Origin: Botryotinia globosa | Taxonomy: Eukaryota; Ascomycota; Leotiomycetes; Helotiales; Sclerotiniaceae | Assembly (NCBI GenBank): GCA_014898425.1 | Contig: RCSZ01000024.1 | Location: forward strand, 124,001-188,000 | DNA length: 64,000 nt | Direction: 5' to 3' | Part shown: one piece after another, positions 48,626-63,549 of the stretch | Layout of the letters: each line of letters begins with the position of its first letter | Position numbering within the stretch: position 1 is the stretch's first letter | Position numbers and translations under genes: made by a program | Notes under the pieces: generated by a model | What the model was told of the DNA's origin: nothing | Databases searched by the model: none | Seen by the model: only the letters and a program-made list of their open reading frames with translations

Positions 48626-51600
48626 GTAGTAATAATAGTAGTAGTATTTATTAATATCCATCAAGCTGGTTTAAGATCAACTCTGAAAATCTCCCAAAGG
48701 ATATAGGAATATATTAAACTATAAATTTATTTAATATCTTGAAAAGCAATTTATATGTATAAAAATCAAAACCTATTTGAATAATTCTTTTTCTATTAAT
48801 TAAAATGAAACTAATAGTATTTTAAAACTTTGGAGTATTAGATATAATTCTTTAAAAATGAATGAATATAATATTATAAGGGTGTATATTTATAAGGTAT
48901 ATTAATATTAAGAGAAGCTTTTATTATATCCCTAATTATTATTTAAATTAGACTAAAAGAAATAGAATTTAACTTAAAAAGTAAAAGAAAAAGAAAAAAA
49001 AATTTAAATATCCTTAGTAAAAAAATTTATATTAATATAAAAACTCAAATGATTTTAAACAATTCGGTCAATACTAATGATTATAATATCAGAAATAAAA
49101 GATAACTAAAACCTTTTGTTATCAATAAAAATAAAAGTAAAAATAATTGTTTGAATTATTTTCTAAATTAAACTAGCAATTTATAATATAATATTAAATA
49201 TTTAGAAACTTTTTAATAACTATACAAATATTTCAAATTAATATTTTGATGTTAAAACTTTTTATAATACTATATAAAATCTTTATACTCTGTATATATA
49301 ATTAGAATATAATATAATATCTTTTTTAATAATTTTAATTTTAAAGAAAATTTAATTATATAAATAAAGATCCATTTATTGTAGATATTTGAAAAAGTAG
49401 ATTATTTTTTTTTCCATTAAAATTATTTTACTCAATTATGATGTTTTTTAATAATAATTCCTACCCTATTAGTAATAAATATTAAAATAAATCCTAAATT
49501 CTAAATAAATTTGTAAACCTTAAAATTAACAAACTTATTAATAATCTTATTTCTTTTAATATTTATATATCTAAAAAACTAATAAACCTTAATATCAAAA
49601 ATCTATATAGTATTTTGATAAATATAAAAAATCTATTAAAGAAAATCAAATATATTATTATGTAAACACCAAATCATTAATATATTTTTAATATAGAATT
49701 ATAAATATTATTTATTAAATAAAAAGATTTTGAAAATATATTTAAAATATATATAAATCTTAATTATTTTAAATTGAAAATATATAAAATATTGATAATC
49801 GAATTTGAATTATTAACAATTTACTCTTTATTCCAATATATTATATATCTATATTTAATAAACCTTTTTTTATTAATAATTTATTTAGAATTATCTAAAA
49901 AAATTAAAATTTTATTAAAAGAAAAATAAATTATTATTTCTTAAAACTAATAATTATTACTTCCTTATTAATACTCCCTATCAAATCTATTTAATATTTT
50001 TAAAAAAAGTATAAAGACTATAGTGTAAAGTATATAATATTAAAAAGGATTATCCTTAAATACTAAATTTTAGTTTTAAATTTCTATTATTAATTAATAT
50101 TTTTAATTTTAATAATAAATAAGAATATAATTTAATGAATCATAAAGTAGAAAATGTTTATGAATTAAATATATATAACAAAACAAAACCTGGCTTTATT
50201 CAATATTATATTAATAAATAAAATATTTATATCTTTGAAAAAAACAATTATTGAAATAATCTTTCAAATTGAAAATATATTTTTAAATATTAATATGAAT
50301 ATTTATTCTCTTAAATCAATATATTAGTCTATTCAAAAGAAAATAGTAAGATTGTAAATAATATATTGAATATCAAATGATTTCATTTTATTATTAAATT
50401 TTATTTCAATTTTATATATAAAAAAGGGAATAATATAAATAATAATAGTTTATATAAAATTAAAGTTAGAGAATTATTAATTATCTTTATAAAATTACAA
50501 TATAGTATATTATTATTCAAGTTTTAATAATCTTTATAATAATATATTTTTTCAGAAAGAATTTGTTATTAAATTAGATTCCAAATTATTTTAAAATAGA
50601 TTATATTTTGTTTTTAATTATAATAATTGATATAATAATAAACTTCTTATTAATAATATAAGAAGAAATATAATTCTTTTTTTTTAATAAAATAAATCAT
50701 TTTAAGTTTTTCAGAAATAAAAATAATTTTATTATTATTATTTTATTCAAAGATCTTCTCTATATTATTTATCAAAACAAAAATATTAAAGTTTAAAGAT
50801 TGAGAGATTTAATATAAATTAAGATTATTAGTGTATTTAAAATATAGTTTTATATTTTATAATATAAATTTAATTATATATAATATACATAGAATTAAAA
50901 AGAAAATAAAATTTTGAAGTATTTTGTATTCAAATTTGAATTAGATATAATTAAATTATTTTTACAAATTTGAATATATTAATTAATAAGAAAGGATTTG
51001 ATTAATTTCAAAAAACCCAAAAATTAGTTTTATTTAATTAATCTTTTTATTAATTTTTGTTTTAGAAATATATTAAAGATATTTTGAATATTTATAGTGA
51101 TTATAATAACTTTCAATCTTTCAGAAAAAATAGTTTTTATATTATATATAAAGTAAGTTATTAGATTTATAATAATTATTCTAAAAAAGCTTTTTTATAT
51201 TATAGATTGAGAATATTATTAATCAATATAATTTATATCAAATAATAGATTACAATTCTTTTTAGGTTTCTTGAAATATAGAAAATGTATACAATTGATT
51301 ATTAGAAATAGATAGAAAATCTATTCTTTTTATTAATTTTAAGTAATATAATTATTTCAATAAATATTTAGATTTATAACAAAAACTAAATATTAAATAT
51401 CGATTATAAAGTTTATATAAAATATTACTAACTGTTGATTAACAGGCTTTAAATATTTATATTATAATATAATCGATATTTAATAAAATATTAAATATTC
51501 TAATAATATTATATTCAATCTTTTTTATTTAACTAAATTGAAATTACTCTAAAATACTTAATTTATTTCAATTTTTAAAAGAATTGTATTCAAAATTATT

Positions 51601-54600
51601 AAAAATATTAAAACAATTAAAAATGTTTTTATATAAAACCTCAATCTTCTTTATAATATCTTTAATAATGTTTTCATCAATATATAATAAAAACAATTTT
51701 AATCTAGACTCTAATTTATATAACTTAATAATCTTATAAAATTTCTTATTATTTTTGATTTTGTTTATAATATTCTTTTAATATTTATATTTTGTTTATT
51801 AATTAATTCTATAAAAGATTTGAATTATTGAAAAGATATTCCTATTTAAGATATTATATTTATAAAAATAATCCTAATATATTTTCTTATACTTAGAGAT
51901 TTATAATAATATAGATTTACTTTTTTTTAAATAGATTTATTATTACAATAAAAATCAATCATATATATCTTGATTATTACTTTATTCACAAAAAAAAAAG
52001 ATTAGAAAGATAGATTATATTAATATATACTAAATTAGAAAGTTTTTTTAATTCTATTTCCAAAATCCTATAATAATATTATTCTAATAGGATTATATTT
52101 TGTTTTAAAATAAAAATAATTTATATTTTATAATTCAAATTATCATATATATCTTTTCTAATAATAATATTAATAAAAGAGATATTTGAAAAAATAAGAT
52201 TAATAATATAATCTATTTTATATATAAATTTGCTAAAAATATCAATAAAATCTATATTATTATTATTAGATTAATATATTAAATTCAAACACTTATATTT
52301 AAGTTACACTCTTAATTCAAATATATAATATCAAATCTTGAAATGGCTTTTTATCAAATATTAAAATAATAAAATTAAATAAAATATTTAATTTATTGTT
52401 TTATTATTATTTGATTAATAATATAATTTGAATATAGTATTTCTATTTATATTAATTTAAAGAAAATACTTATTATATATAAAATAATATTATTATATAT
52501 ATAAACTAATACATTTGTATATATATATATTATAATCAGAAAATAATCTAATTTTTCAAAATTTTTAAAATTTCAAGAATCTATTAGAATATAATAATTA
52601 TAACTTGAATAGTTTTATATTTATATATTAATAATCATTCAAATTTTCTAAATATGAATAATATTAGTTTATTAAATACTAAAGATTATAAAATTATTAT
52701 ATATATAGAAATGTTTTTATTAATATTGATTTAATAGGTTTAAAGATTATAATATTAGATTTATTGATTATAGATTTTATTACAAGATTTATTATATTAT
52801 ATTCATATTAATTAAATATATTTTCGAAATTAAATATATTAAACTTATTAAGGTTTTGTATATAATAAAAAGCATTCTTATTCTTTCCTTTATTTATTTT
52901 CAAATATAATTTAGAGATTTTAATTCAAAAGAGAATAAATGTTTGAATTATAATTGTAAAAATTTATATTTAATTTTAGATCAAGATTTTATTAATGATA
53001 AAAGTGAATTTAATTTGTTTATATTAAATAACAATAATATTATATTTATATTTATTAATAAATTGTATAATGATAGGAATATAAAATATTTCTATTTCAA
53101 AAAATTCAATAAATATATTAGCTATTTTATATTAAATCTTTTCTATCTTTTAAATAATTTTTAACTTATTTTTAATAAAAAATATTATAATACTATTTTT
53201 ATATTAAAGAGTAATAGAGTATTTATTATATTCAATTTTAAATAAAATATAATAATTAATATATTGAAATAATATTATATAATTAATATCTATTAATTTC
53301 TTATATATATTTATTTCAGAATTATAATAAATATAAAAAAGAAATCAAATATATTTGAAAAGAAATTAATATTTTTAATAATCTGAATTATATTGAATTA
53401 CAATATATTTTTTCTCAATTATTCTGGAAAAGTTATTAATATTAAAAAAATAAAGGGATAAACTTTTTCAATAAATAAAAGAATTTAAATAATTCGATCA
53501 AAATATTTATTAACTTTATAATTAAAGTATTTAATAGTAAATAAATATTTCTTTATTTGTATAAAAACTTTACTAAAAATGAGGGTTTTATTTATTATAT
53601 TTGCTTTATTATTTAGATTTTTAAAGGAAATAAGGATTTTTGTGATTTTATAATTATATCAAGAAATATAATATCTAATATTTATAATATTATTTATTTA
53701 TTATATTTATTATAAAATAGACTGTAAATCTTATTAAATATAGAGATAATAATTTAATTCATAATTATAAATAAGATTATTAGGATATTAATCAAAAAGA
53801 TATTTTTATTAATTTTTATAAATTGTTATCAAAAAATGAAGATAAAGGATTAATTAAATAAAACCAAAGATTTATCTTTATTAAACAATCTTTAATTCTG
53901 ATTTCAAATATAATTCAAAAAAAAAATTTAATATAGAATGATAAAAAGATTTCTTGAATTATATTTTTCTAGATTTAAAGGATATATTGTTTTTAATATT
54001 GTTTATATTATTAGATTTAATTACTTTTATAAAGGTTTTAGGGTTAATAATGAATATAATATAAGTAAAGGATTGAATGTAAATATTAAAAAATATAAAA
54101 GGAATAATAGTATTGATAAAGATAATAATAGTTATAAAATTAATTATAAAATTGATAAATTTCTTTGTAAAGATTATATTAGATATATTTGTATAAAATA
54201 TTATAAAAGTATTAAGTAATATTGTAAAATTTATTATAATTATATATTTGCTTTTTATATTATATTCAAAAATATCAAGTTATTTTTTGATAATATTTAA
54301 TATATTCGAAATAATTTTTTAATTATAATAATTAGTTTTGGTAAATGAAAGTATTTAAATATTCTTTTTATTTCTTTTTTTATAATTATATAAAGTTGAT
54401 TAAGATTGAATAAGGATTATAGATTTAATGAGTGTATAAATTTAAGATTTAATAATTACAAGGGATAGACTGGAATCATAAATCTATTATCTAATAATAT
54501 TATTATAAAAGTAATTATTAGATTAAATAAAAGGGTTTATAACGGATATAAAGAGTTAATTCTATATAATAAACTTGAAAATAAAAAGATATCTTGATTT

Positions 54601-54620
54601 TAGGATGTTATATCGATCTG
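48626..54620 (-). mobile_element. LINE copy 7, complete 5995 bp
   Basis: It is bounded by the exact 15-bp duplication. The 3' tail (GTAGTAATAATAGTAGTAGT) is at the left and the sense 5' end (…CCTAAAATCAAGATATC when read sense) at the right. Of the copies with sense on minus, this is the one with undamaged structure and length. Plus-strand open stretches at 52943-53164 and 53938-54219 are antisense to the 5' half. They remain open because RIP produces few plus-strand stops there; a homologous antisense stretch at 26150-26415 is open too. Confidence 0.88.
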
Positions 54621-54635
54621 TATAAACAATCGATA

Positions 54636-55568
54636 TTACATTGAGTAGTTTATATCTAACTAAAAATGAAATATTATTCTTTTGAAGTTGTTTTATAAAT
54701 AAATACAAATAAATCACATTCAAAATCTTCGAGACTTTTAGGCTTTAGAAATCTTCTATATCTTTTAAAACTTTAGAATTTTTAGTTATTTTTAAAATTC
54801 ATTTTAGGTTTCAAGGATTTAATAAGAAATTAATAAAGCTTTACTTCAATTATTTTCAAACTTTTTCAAACTTTTTTTAAATCTTCTAAATTTCAGAATT
54901 TTCAGAATTCCTATTAGATTTCAAAAACTCAACAGAAAACTAATAAAACTATACTTTTTTAAAATACTTAGATTCAATAAACTTTATTCAGAATTTTCAG
55001 GATTCTCATATTTTCAAATCTTTCAGATTTTCAGGGTCTTTTGCTAGTCGTTATCTTATATTGATTCTAATAATCAATATACCTAGATATCTTAATAATA
55101 TAAATAGAAACTCTAAGAAATATTCTCATCGTATTTCTATATTATATAATATTAAATAATAATACCATAATTCACCTTTCTCAATCAGAAATTACATACA
55201 TACTTCTAATATAATGAAATTATCATTAAAACATAACTAGTCAATTTTATGACCAAATTCTATAAGCTTTATAATTAGTTCCTATACGGCCTCAAATTTA
55301 AGCCCAAAAAACATATAAAAAATCTCGAAGCTTATAATAGACTATTGAGTGATTGGTAATCTTTTAAAGTGGACCTTAGCGAAATAATTCATCTTTAAAA
55401 AATGTATTTAAAAGCTATAATAAAGTTTGATTACTAATCATGCTTTAGATTAAATTATTATTTAATATACAAAGCCTTCATTAAAAACATAATGAGTTTC
55501 ATTAACTTGTAATTATAATATGGATATAGTTTTACAAACATATTATTTCCAGGATCTTGATAATTTCA
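54636..55568. other. Spacer with degenerate tandem repeat and dispersed repeat
   Basis: About 54750-55040 holds two to three degenerate units of roughly 130 bp (each with TTTCAGAATTTTCAGAATTC-like, GGTTTCAA-like and TTAATAAAGCTTTAC-like blocks). About 55270-55540 is the second copy of the dispersed repeat also seen at 34840-35020. No gene is supported. Confidence 0.5.
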
Positions 55569-55580
55569 ATTGTGTATATC

Positions 55581-58500
55581 AGATCGATACAATATCCCAA
55601 AATCGAGGTATCTTTATATTTTCGATTTTATTATATAGAATTAATTCTTTATATTTTCTATAAATCTTTTTATTCAATTTGATAATTGTTTTTATAATAA
55701 TATTATTAAATAATGGATTTATAATTTCAGATTATTCTTTGTAATTATTAAATTTTAGATTTATATATTTATTAGATTTAGAATCTTTATTTAATTTTAA
55801 TCAATTTTATATAATTAAGAAAAAGAGAAGCAAAATGAATATTTAAGTATCTTTTTTTTTAAAAATCGATTGTTGTAATTAAAATATTATTTTGAATATA
55901 TTAAATATTATCAAAAAGTAGTTTGATATTTTTGAATATGATATGAAAAGCAAATATATAATTATCATGAATCTTGTAATATTATTATAAATCTTATAAT
56001 ATTATTATAAATCTTGTAATATTATTCGATATCTTTGTAATATTTTATATAAATATATTTAATATAGTTTTTATAAAGAAATTTCTTGATTTTATAATTA
56101 ATTTTATAATTATTATTATCTTTATTAATATTTTTTTATATCTCTCAATATTTGTATTTAATTCTTTGTTTATATTATATCTATTATTAATTTTAAAACC
56201 TTTACAAAAACAATCAAATCTAATAATATAAATAGTATTAGAAATAATTTGTTTTTTAAATTTAGAAATATATAATTCAAGAAAACTTTTTATAGTTTTA
56301 TATTAGAAAGAAGTTTTATTTTGAATTATATTTAGTATTAGGATCGAAAATTATTTATTGAATATAAACCCTTAGTTTTATTTAATTGATCCTTTATTTT
56401 TATTTTTTAATAATATTTTACAGAAATCATTAAAGAATCTTTTTTAATTAATATCCTAATAATTTTATTTATAATTATAAACTAGATTATTATCTTTATA
56501 TTTAATAATATTTGTAAACTATTTTATAATAAATATAATTAATAAAGATATTATAAATATTAAATACTATATCCCAAGTTATTTTAGAAATTTAATACAA
56601 TTACATAATTATAGAAATCCCTATTTCCTTTATAAATTTCAATAATAAAGCAATTATAGAAATAAAGCTTTTTTTTTAAATAAAGCTTTTATTTTCAATA
56701 AAGCTTTTATACAAATAAAGAAGTATTTAGTTGTTATTAAATCCTTTAATTATTAAATCCTTTAATTATAAAATCAGTAAATATTTTAATAAAATCATTT
56801 GAATTATTTTATTTATTGGGATAGTTTATTTCTTTATTCTTTTTAATATTAATAGTTCTTTTAGATTAATTGAAAAGAAGTATATTGTGATTTAATATAA
56901 TTGAGATTATTAAAAAAACTTTTTTCAAATATATTTAATTTTCTTTTTATATTTATTATAATTATTGAATAAATATATATAAAAAACTAATAGATATTAA
57001 TTATATAGTGTAATCCAAATATAATAATTATTATAATCCATTTAAGACTGAATATAATAAATATTTTATTATTTCTTAATACAAAAACAATATTATAATA
57101 CTTTTTATTAAAAATAAATTTAAAGTTATTTAAAAAATAGAAAAGATTTATTACAAAATAACTAATATATTTATTGAAATCTTTGAAATAAAGATATCTG
57201 ATATTTCTATAATTATAAAGCTTATCAATAAATATAAATATAATATTATTATTATTCAATATAAATAGATTAGATCTATTTTTATCATTAATCAGATTTT
57301 AATTTGAGATTAAATACAAATTCTTATAATTATAATCCAAATATTCATTCTTTTCTAAACAAAAACTTTTAAATTATATTCAAAAAAAAAACAAGGATAT
57401 TCTTTATTATATATAAAGCTTTAATAAACTTAATATATTCGATTTCAAAAATATATTTTATTAATATCAATATAATATAATAAATCTTATAATAGAATCT
57501 ACAATCAATAAATCCAATAATATAATCTTTAAATCTATTAAACCAATATCAACAAAGATATTTTGATATATATAACAATTTTTATAATTTTTAATATTTA
57601 ATAAATTAATATTATTTATATCTAAAAATCCTAAAGAATTATTATTATATAAACACAAAATTATTCGAATTATAATTATTATATTCTAATAAATTTTTAG
57701 GATTTTGAAAATTCTAAAGAATTAAATTCTTTTTGGATTATAATATATATATCCAAAATATTATTTTATATGTACAATAATATTATTTTATATATAATAA
57801 GGATTTTCTTTAGATTGATATAAATAGGAATATTATATTTAATTTATATTATCAATTAAATAATAATAAAATGATAAATTAAATATTCTATCTAATTCTA
57901 TCATTTCAATATTTAATAAAAGATAATTTCAATATGTAATATTATATATTCGAATTAGAGATATAATTTAAATATAAAAGTTTGAATTTAGTATATTGAT
58001 TTAATAATAATAATTTGAATTTTATTAATATTTCTAATAAATCTATATATAAAACTAATTATATTATCAATCTTATTTTTTTAAATATTCTCTTTATTAA
58101 TATTATTATTAAAAAAGATATATATAATAATTTGGATTACAAAATACAAATTATTATTATTTTAAAATAAAATATAATTCTATTGAAATAATATTATTAT
58201 AGAATTCCAAAAACAAAATTAAAAAAAACTTTCTAATCTAATATATATTAATATAATTTATTTTTCTAATCTTTTTTTTCTTATAGATAAAATAATAATC
58301 GAAATATATACAATTAACTTTATTATAATAATAAATATTGTTATTTATATAATCAATAAATTTGAAAAAGAAAATGATAAAACTAGATTATAAGAAATCT
58401 TCGAATATAAGGAAATATATTAAAATTATTTTTACAAATATAATACTTTAGATAAAAATATTTTTCAAATAATTCGCATCTTTTATAAAATAGTTCAACA

Positions 58501-61500
58501 AATATAATGTAAATAATAATAGAATATAATAAATAAAATCAAAAACAATAAAAAGTTTTATAAGATTATCAATTAATACAAATTAGAATTTAATTCAAAA
58601 TTATTTTCATTATATATTAATAAAAATCTTATTAAAAATACTATAAAAAAAATCAAGATTTTATATAAAAGAATCCTTGATTACTTTAATACCTTCAATA
58701 ATCTTAAATACAATTTCCTTAAAAATTAAAATGAATCAAATGTTTTACAATAATTCCAATCTATTTTAATAAAAGAAATTGAATATAATATTATTAGAAT
58801 CTCTAATATCTTATTAGATATTTATTATATCATAATATAAATATTCAAAATCTATCAATTAATAATTAATAGTATTTTATATAAATTCTATAATCAATAT
58901 CTAATATTTAATTTTTTCTTATAAATCTAGAAATTTATTAAAATAATTATATTATTTAAAATTGATAAGAAAAATGAAACCTTTATTTACTTTTAATAAT
59001 TAATTACATTCATTTTCTATATCTTAAAAGATCTAAAAAGAATTATAATTTATTATTTAATATAAATTATATTAATTAATAATATTTTCAATTTATTAAA
59101 AAAAAACTTTTTTTCAAAAAAATTATTATAAATCTAATTGTTTGTTTTATATATAATATAAAAACTATTTTTTCTCAAAAATTAAAAATCATTATAATCA
59201 TTATAAATATCTAAAATATTTTCGATATATTTTTAAAATAAAGATTATTAAAAAAAAAAAATCAAATAAAATTAGACTTTAATTCTTTTAAAATTAATTA
59301 AATCCTTTTTTATCAATCAATATATTTAAATCTATTTAAAAAAATTAATCATATTTAATTATAAAATTAAATACAGAACATCTCAAAACTTCTTTCTTTT
59401 TTCAATTCTATATATATTATATTTGATTAAACTTATATTATAAAATATAAAGCTATATTTTGAATATATTAATAATTTCTATTTATATTGGATTTTTAAT
59501 TTCTAAATTCTAATATCTTTATTTTAATAAATGATATATAAAAAGTCTTTGAATAAAATCATAAAAATAGAATCATTTTTGTTTTTAAAAAATTCAAAAT
59601 GATTTATTTCATTAAAAAAAAAGGATTTTATTTTCCTTTATATTATTAATAAAAAGTTTATTATTATATCAATTATTATAATTGAAAATGAAATATAATC
59701 TATTTTAAAATAATTTAGAATTTAATTCGATAAAAAACTTTTTTTCAAAAGATATATTATTATAAAAGTTATTAAAGTTTGAATAATAGTATATTATATT
59801 TATAATTTCACAAAAACAATCAATAATCCTTTAGTTTTAATTTTATATAAAACTATTATTTTTTATATTATTTTTTCTTTTATATATAAAACCAAAATAT
59901 AATTCAATAATAAAACAAAACTATTTCATATTTAATATATTATTTATAATCTTATTATTTTCTTTTGAATAAACTAATATATTGATTTATTAAAATGAAT
60001 ATTCATTTTAATATTTAGAAATATATTTTTAATTTAAAAAATCATTCTAATAATTATTCTCTTTAAAAGTATAAATATTCAATTTACTAATATAATATTA
60101 AATAAATTAAAATTTGTTTTATTATATATATTTCATTAATAAATATATTTTATTTTTTAATTTATTGAATTATATTTTCATTTATTATTACAAATAAAAA
60201 TATTAATTAATAATGAAAATCTAAAATTGAAATTTAATATCTAAGAATAATTTTTCTTTCAATAAAACTTCAATTTTTTCAAAAAATTCTAAATAAATCA
60301 TTAATAAAAAGAGATTTATTAAATATAAATATATAATATATCAAAATAAAAAACAAATTGTTATAAATTTAGATTCAATTAATAATATTTTATATATCTT
60401 CAATTTAAAGATAATCAAAATCTATATAAATTTTAAATATATTTTAAAAACCTTTTTATTTAATAAATAATATTTATAACTCTATATTAATAATACTTTA
60501 ATAATTTAATATCTATATAACAATATATTCAATTCCTTCTAATAAGTTTTCTATACTTATCAAAATACTATATAGATTTTCGATATCAAAATTCACTAAT
60601 CCCTTAGATATATAAATATTAAAAGAAATAAAATTATTCATAAACTCACTAATCTTGAAACTTACAAATTTATTTAGGATTTAAAATTTGTTTTAATATT
60701 TATTATTAATAAAATAAAAATTATTATTAAAAGGCTTTATAATGAAATAGAATAATTCTAAAAAAAATTAAAAAATTTATTCTTCTAAATATATATAATA
60801 AATAAAACCTTATCTATATAATTAAGTTTTCTTTAGAATTAAATCTATTAAAAAATACTATATTGAATTCTAATTATATATACAAAATATAAAGATTTTA
60901 TATATTATTACAAAAAGTTCTAATATCAAAATACTAATTTAAAATACTCTTATAACTATTAAAAGACTTCTAAGTACTGAATACTATATTACAAATCATT
61001 AACTCAATTTAAAAAATAATCTAAACAATTACTTTCATTTCTATTCTTATTAATAATAATAAACTTTAACTATTTCTCATTTCTAATATTCCAATCACTA
61101 ATATTAATCAAATTCTTCAAAATCATTTGATTCTATATTAACATCTATTCCTATTAAAAATACTCAATTATTTTTTTCTCTCTTTTTTTTTTTTTTTCTT
61201 TTCAATTAAATTCTATTTTTTCTTTATTTAATTTTAAACAATAATCAAAAATATAACAAAAACTTTTCTTAATATCAATATATTTTATAAATATATATTT
61301 TTATAATATCATATTCATTTATTTCTAAAAAATTATATTTAATTCTTCAAAATTCTAAGATATTATTAAACTTATCTTAATTAATAAAAAAAAATTATTT
61401 AAATAAATTCTAATCTTTATATATAAATTACTTTTTAAAATATTAAATAAATCTATAATTTAATATATTTTTATACCTCTTAAAAGATTTCTAGAATTAA

Positions 61501-61568
61501 TTTTAAACTAATTCAATAAATATTAATAAATACTATTACTACTATTACTACTATTACTACTATTATTG
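55581..61568 (+). mobile_element. LINE copy 8, complete 5988 bp, sense on plus strand
   Basis: Duplication ATTGTGTATATC is at 55569-55580 and 61569-61580. Being sense on plus, it can be read directly. 58035-58170 reads SIYKTNYIINLIFLNILF, matching an endonuclease C-terminal block (R-A-G-H-x-I-D-L-x-F-S-N) through transitions only. 58540-58680 reads KLEFNSKLFSLYINKNLIKN, the linker before RT. About 59310-59360 reads LIKSFFINQYIQIYLKKL. 59375-59410 reads RTSQNFFLFSILYIL, from GTPQGSPLSPILY. 59462-59476 reads EYINN, from G-Y-[A/V]-D-D. Stops sit where Gln or Trp is expected. The 3' end is an AT-rich trailer ending in (TAC)n at about 61537-61566. ORF1 (gag) should lie in 55.9-57.3 kb but I could not recognise zinc knuckles. 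Minus-strand open stretches at 56987-57658 are antisense. Confidence 0.9.
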
Positions 61569-61580
61569 ATTGTGTATATC

Positions 61581-63519
61581 TATATATATATTTACAATAA
61601 TATCAAAATTCAAATTATAGTGATATTAAACTACTATAAAATGCAATCCGACTTTTTTTGTCTTTTTTATCAATGTTAGAAAATTTTAATTATTTTGAAG
61701 TTTTAATAATATTCTTTATATTGGATAATTAGTTATATATCTATCTCAATTTAATTTTATCTAATAATATTTTATTAAAATTATTAAGACAGTTAAATAA
61801 TTATAAAGAATAATTTTTATTTATAATAAGCTTTATAAAATTAAATCTTTCGATATCTAAATATAAATCTTTTATCATATTCAAAATAATATATATTGTA
61901 ATTATCAAAACAAATAATTAAAAAAAAAAAAAGGTATTGTTAATAGTGAATTACTCTCATATTATTAAAAGTTTAATATATTACTTTCCCGCTATCAAAA
62001 TTATTTGAAAATTATTTTTATATTATTTAAATTTTAATCTTTTTAGAAACTTAGATAGTAATCTATTATAAATATCTACACGAAGATTTGTTCTAAATTC
62101 AATATATTATTTTGGTAAATAGAAGTATTGATCGTTTTAAAATATTATATTATAAAAAGAAAATAAAAGATTTGGAATATAAATTTATATAAACTTCAAT
62201 ATCTAAATTCATTTTATATTATTTTTATTTGGATTTGTTATTAATATATATATCATTTATAGATCAATATAATAATTCATTGTGAGAGTTTATTTATTGA
62301 ATGAAATAAGCAACAATTAAATTAAGTATAAGTCAGTAGCTAGAATTTAGAATTAAAATTATAGAATATAGGACAAGGAATTAGAATGTAGTTTTCAATT
62401 ATAAAATCGATTCTATTAATTTTAGCTTCGAACTTTTAGTTTTATATTCTAACTTTTCAATAGAGATATTAATTTGAAAATATAAATTTTATCTAGGTAT
62501 CTATTAAATTATAAAAATTATAAGTTACAAATTTATAGATTTTAATTTAAAAACTATCAATTCTAGGTAGTTATTATAAAATCCAAATAGTATGAGAGTA
62601 AATTTAAATCAATTTTAGTAATTTGATAGTGAAAAATTAACTTTCAATGGTATTGAAGTGATTCATTATATTTTAAATTATAAAATTAAGTTTTATAGGA
62701 AGAAAATCTAAGAATTAGAAAAAATTCGATTATATTAATTCGATAGGTATTCTTAATATAAATATTTAAAAACAATAGAGATAAGCTGAATACAATATAA
62801 AAAAATAAAATATTTCAATTATTAATATATTAAAATCTAGATATTATATTGAATTTTATTTGAAACAAAATATCAATATAGATATATTTAAATAAAAAAC
62901 TATATTTATTTAAACAATTTTCTTGAGAATCTTAAAAGATGATTGATTTTGTTTGTAGATATAATTAATGTAATTAATAGTTAGAATAATTATTTGTTGC
63001 AAAATATTTATGATTTAATATGATAGAAAATTTCGAAGGAAATTTTATTTTGATTATAGAAGGGTGGGAGATTTATGTTTATATAATCAAAATTATAATA
63101 ATTTATATTAAAAAAAAGGCTTAATGATATATTTCTGATTTTATGTATAATAAGTTTTCTTTTTGGCTTTTTATAATTAAAAATAACAAAAAATTTGTTA
63201 CTATTCTTTGTAATTATTCTAAGTATTATTTAGAGATTATATTTCTATTCATATTATATAATTTATAAGATTCCAAAAACTAACAACATTTTTCTTACTA
63301 TATTCCTTTGAAAATAGGAATTTGGAGTTATTTAGAAACTATAAGCTTTGTGAGATAATGATTGATATATAACTTTAAGTAATGTATATTTAATTTCGAA
63401 TGTTTAATAATAATGAAATATTAGTACAATAATCTATTTAGGTACAAACTCCATTGGTCTCTTGCTTCTAGCTTATATAACAGTATTGAAAGTGCTATAA
63501 AGCCCAAAAGCATGAAACA
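61581..63519. other. AT-rich stretch right of LINE copy 8
   Basis: No gene, array or element end is recognised. GC content is slightly higher than in the LINEs after about 63420, where AAGCCCAAAAGCAT (near 63503) recalls AAGCCCAAAAAACAT at 55301. That is possibly another fragment of the dispersed repeat. Confidence 0.5.
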
Positions 63520-63549
63520 AAATCTCAAAAATCTAATAGGAATCGAATA

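Noticed and set aside
53938..54219. 93-aa plus-strand frame conserved with 26150-26415
   Set aside because: Antisense to the 5' half of the LINE. Transitions leave both strands relatively open here, so conservation is of the repeat, not of a plus-strand protein.
20765..61568. First idea that the ~6-kb repeats are DNA transposons inserted in TAG microsatellites
   Set aside because: There are no terminal inverted repeats, duplications of 11-15 bp lie outside the microsatellite, and RT blocks are readable.
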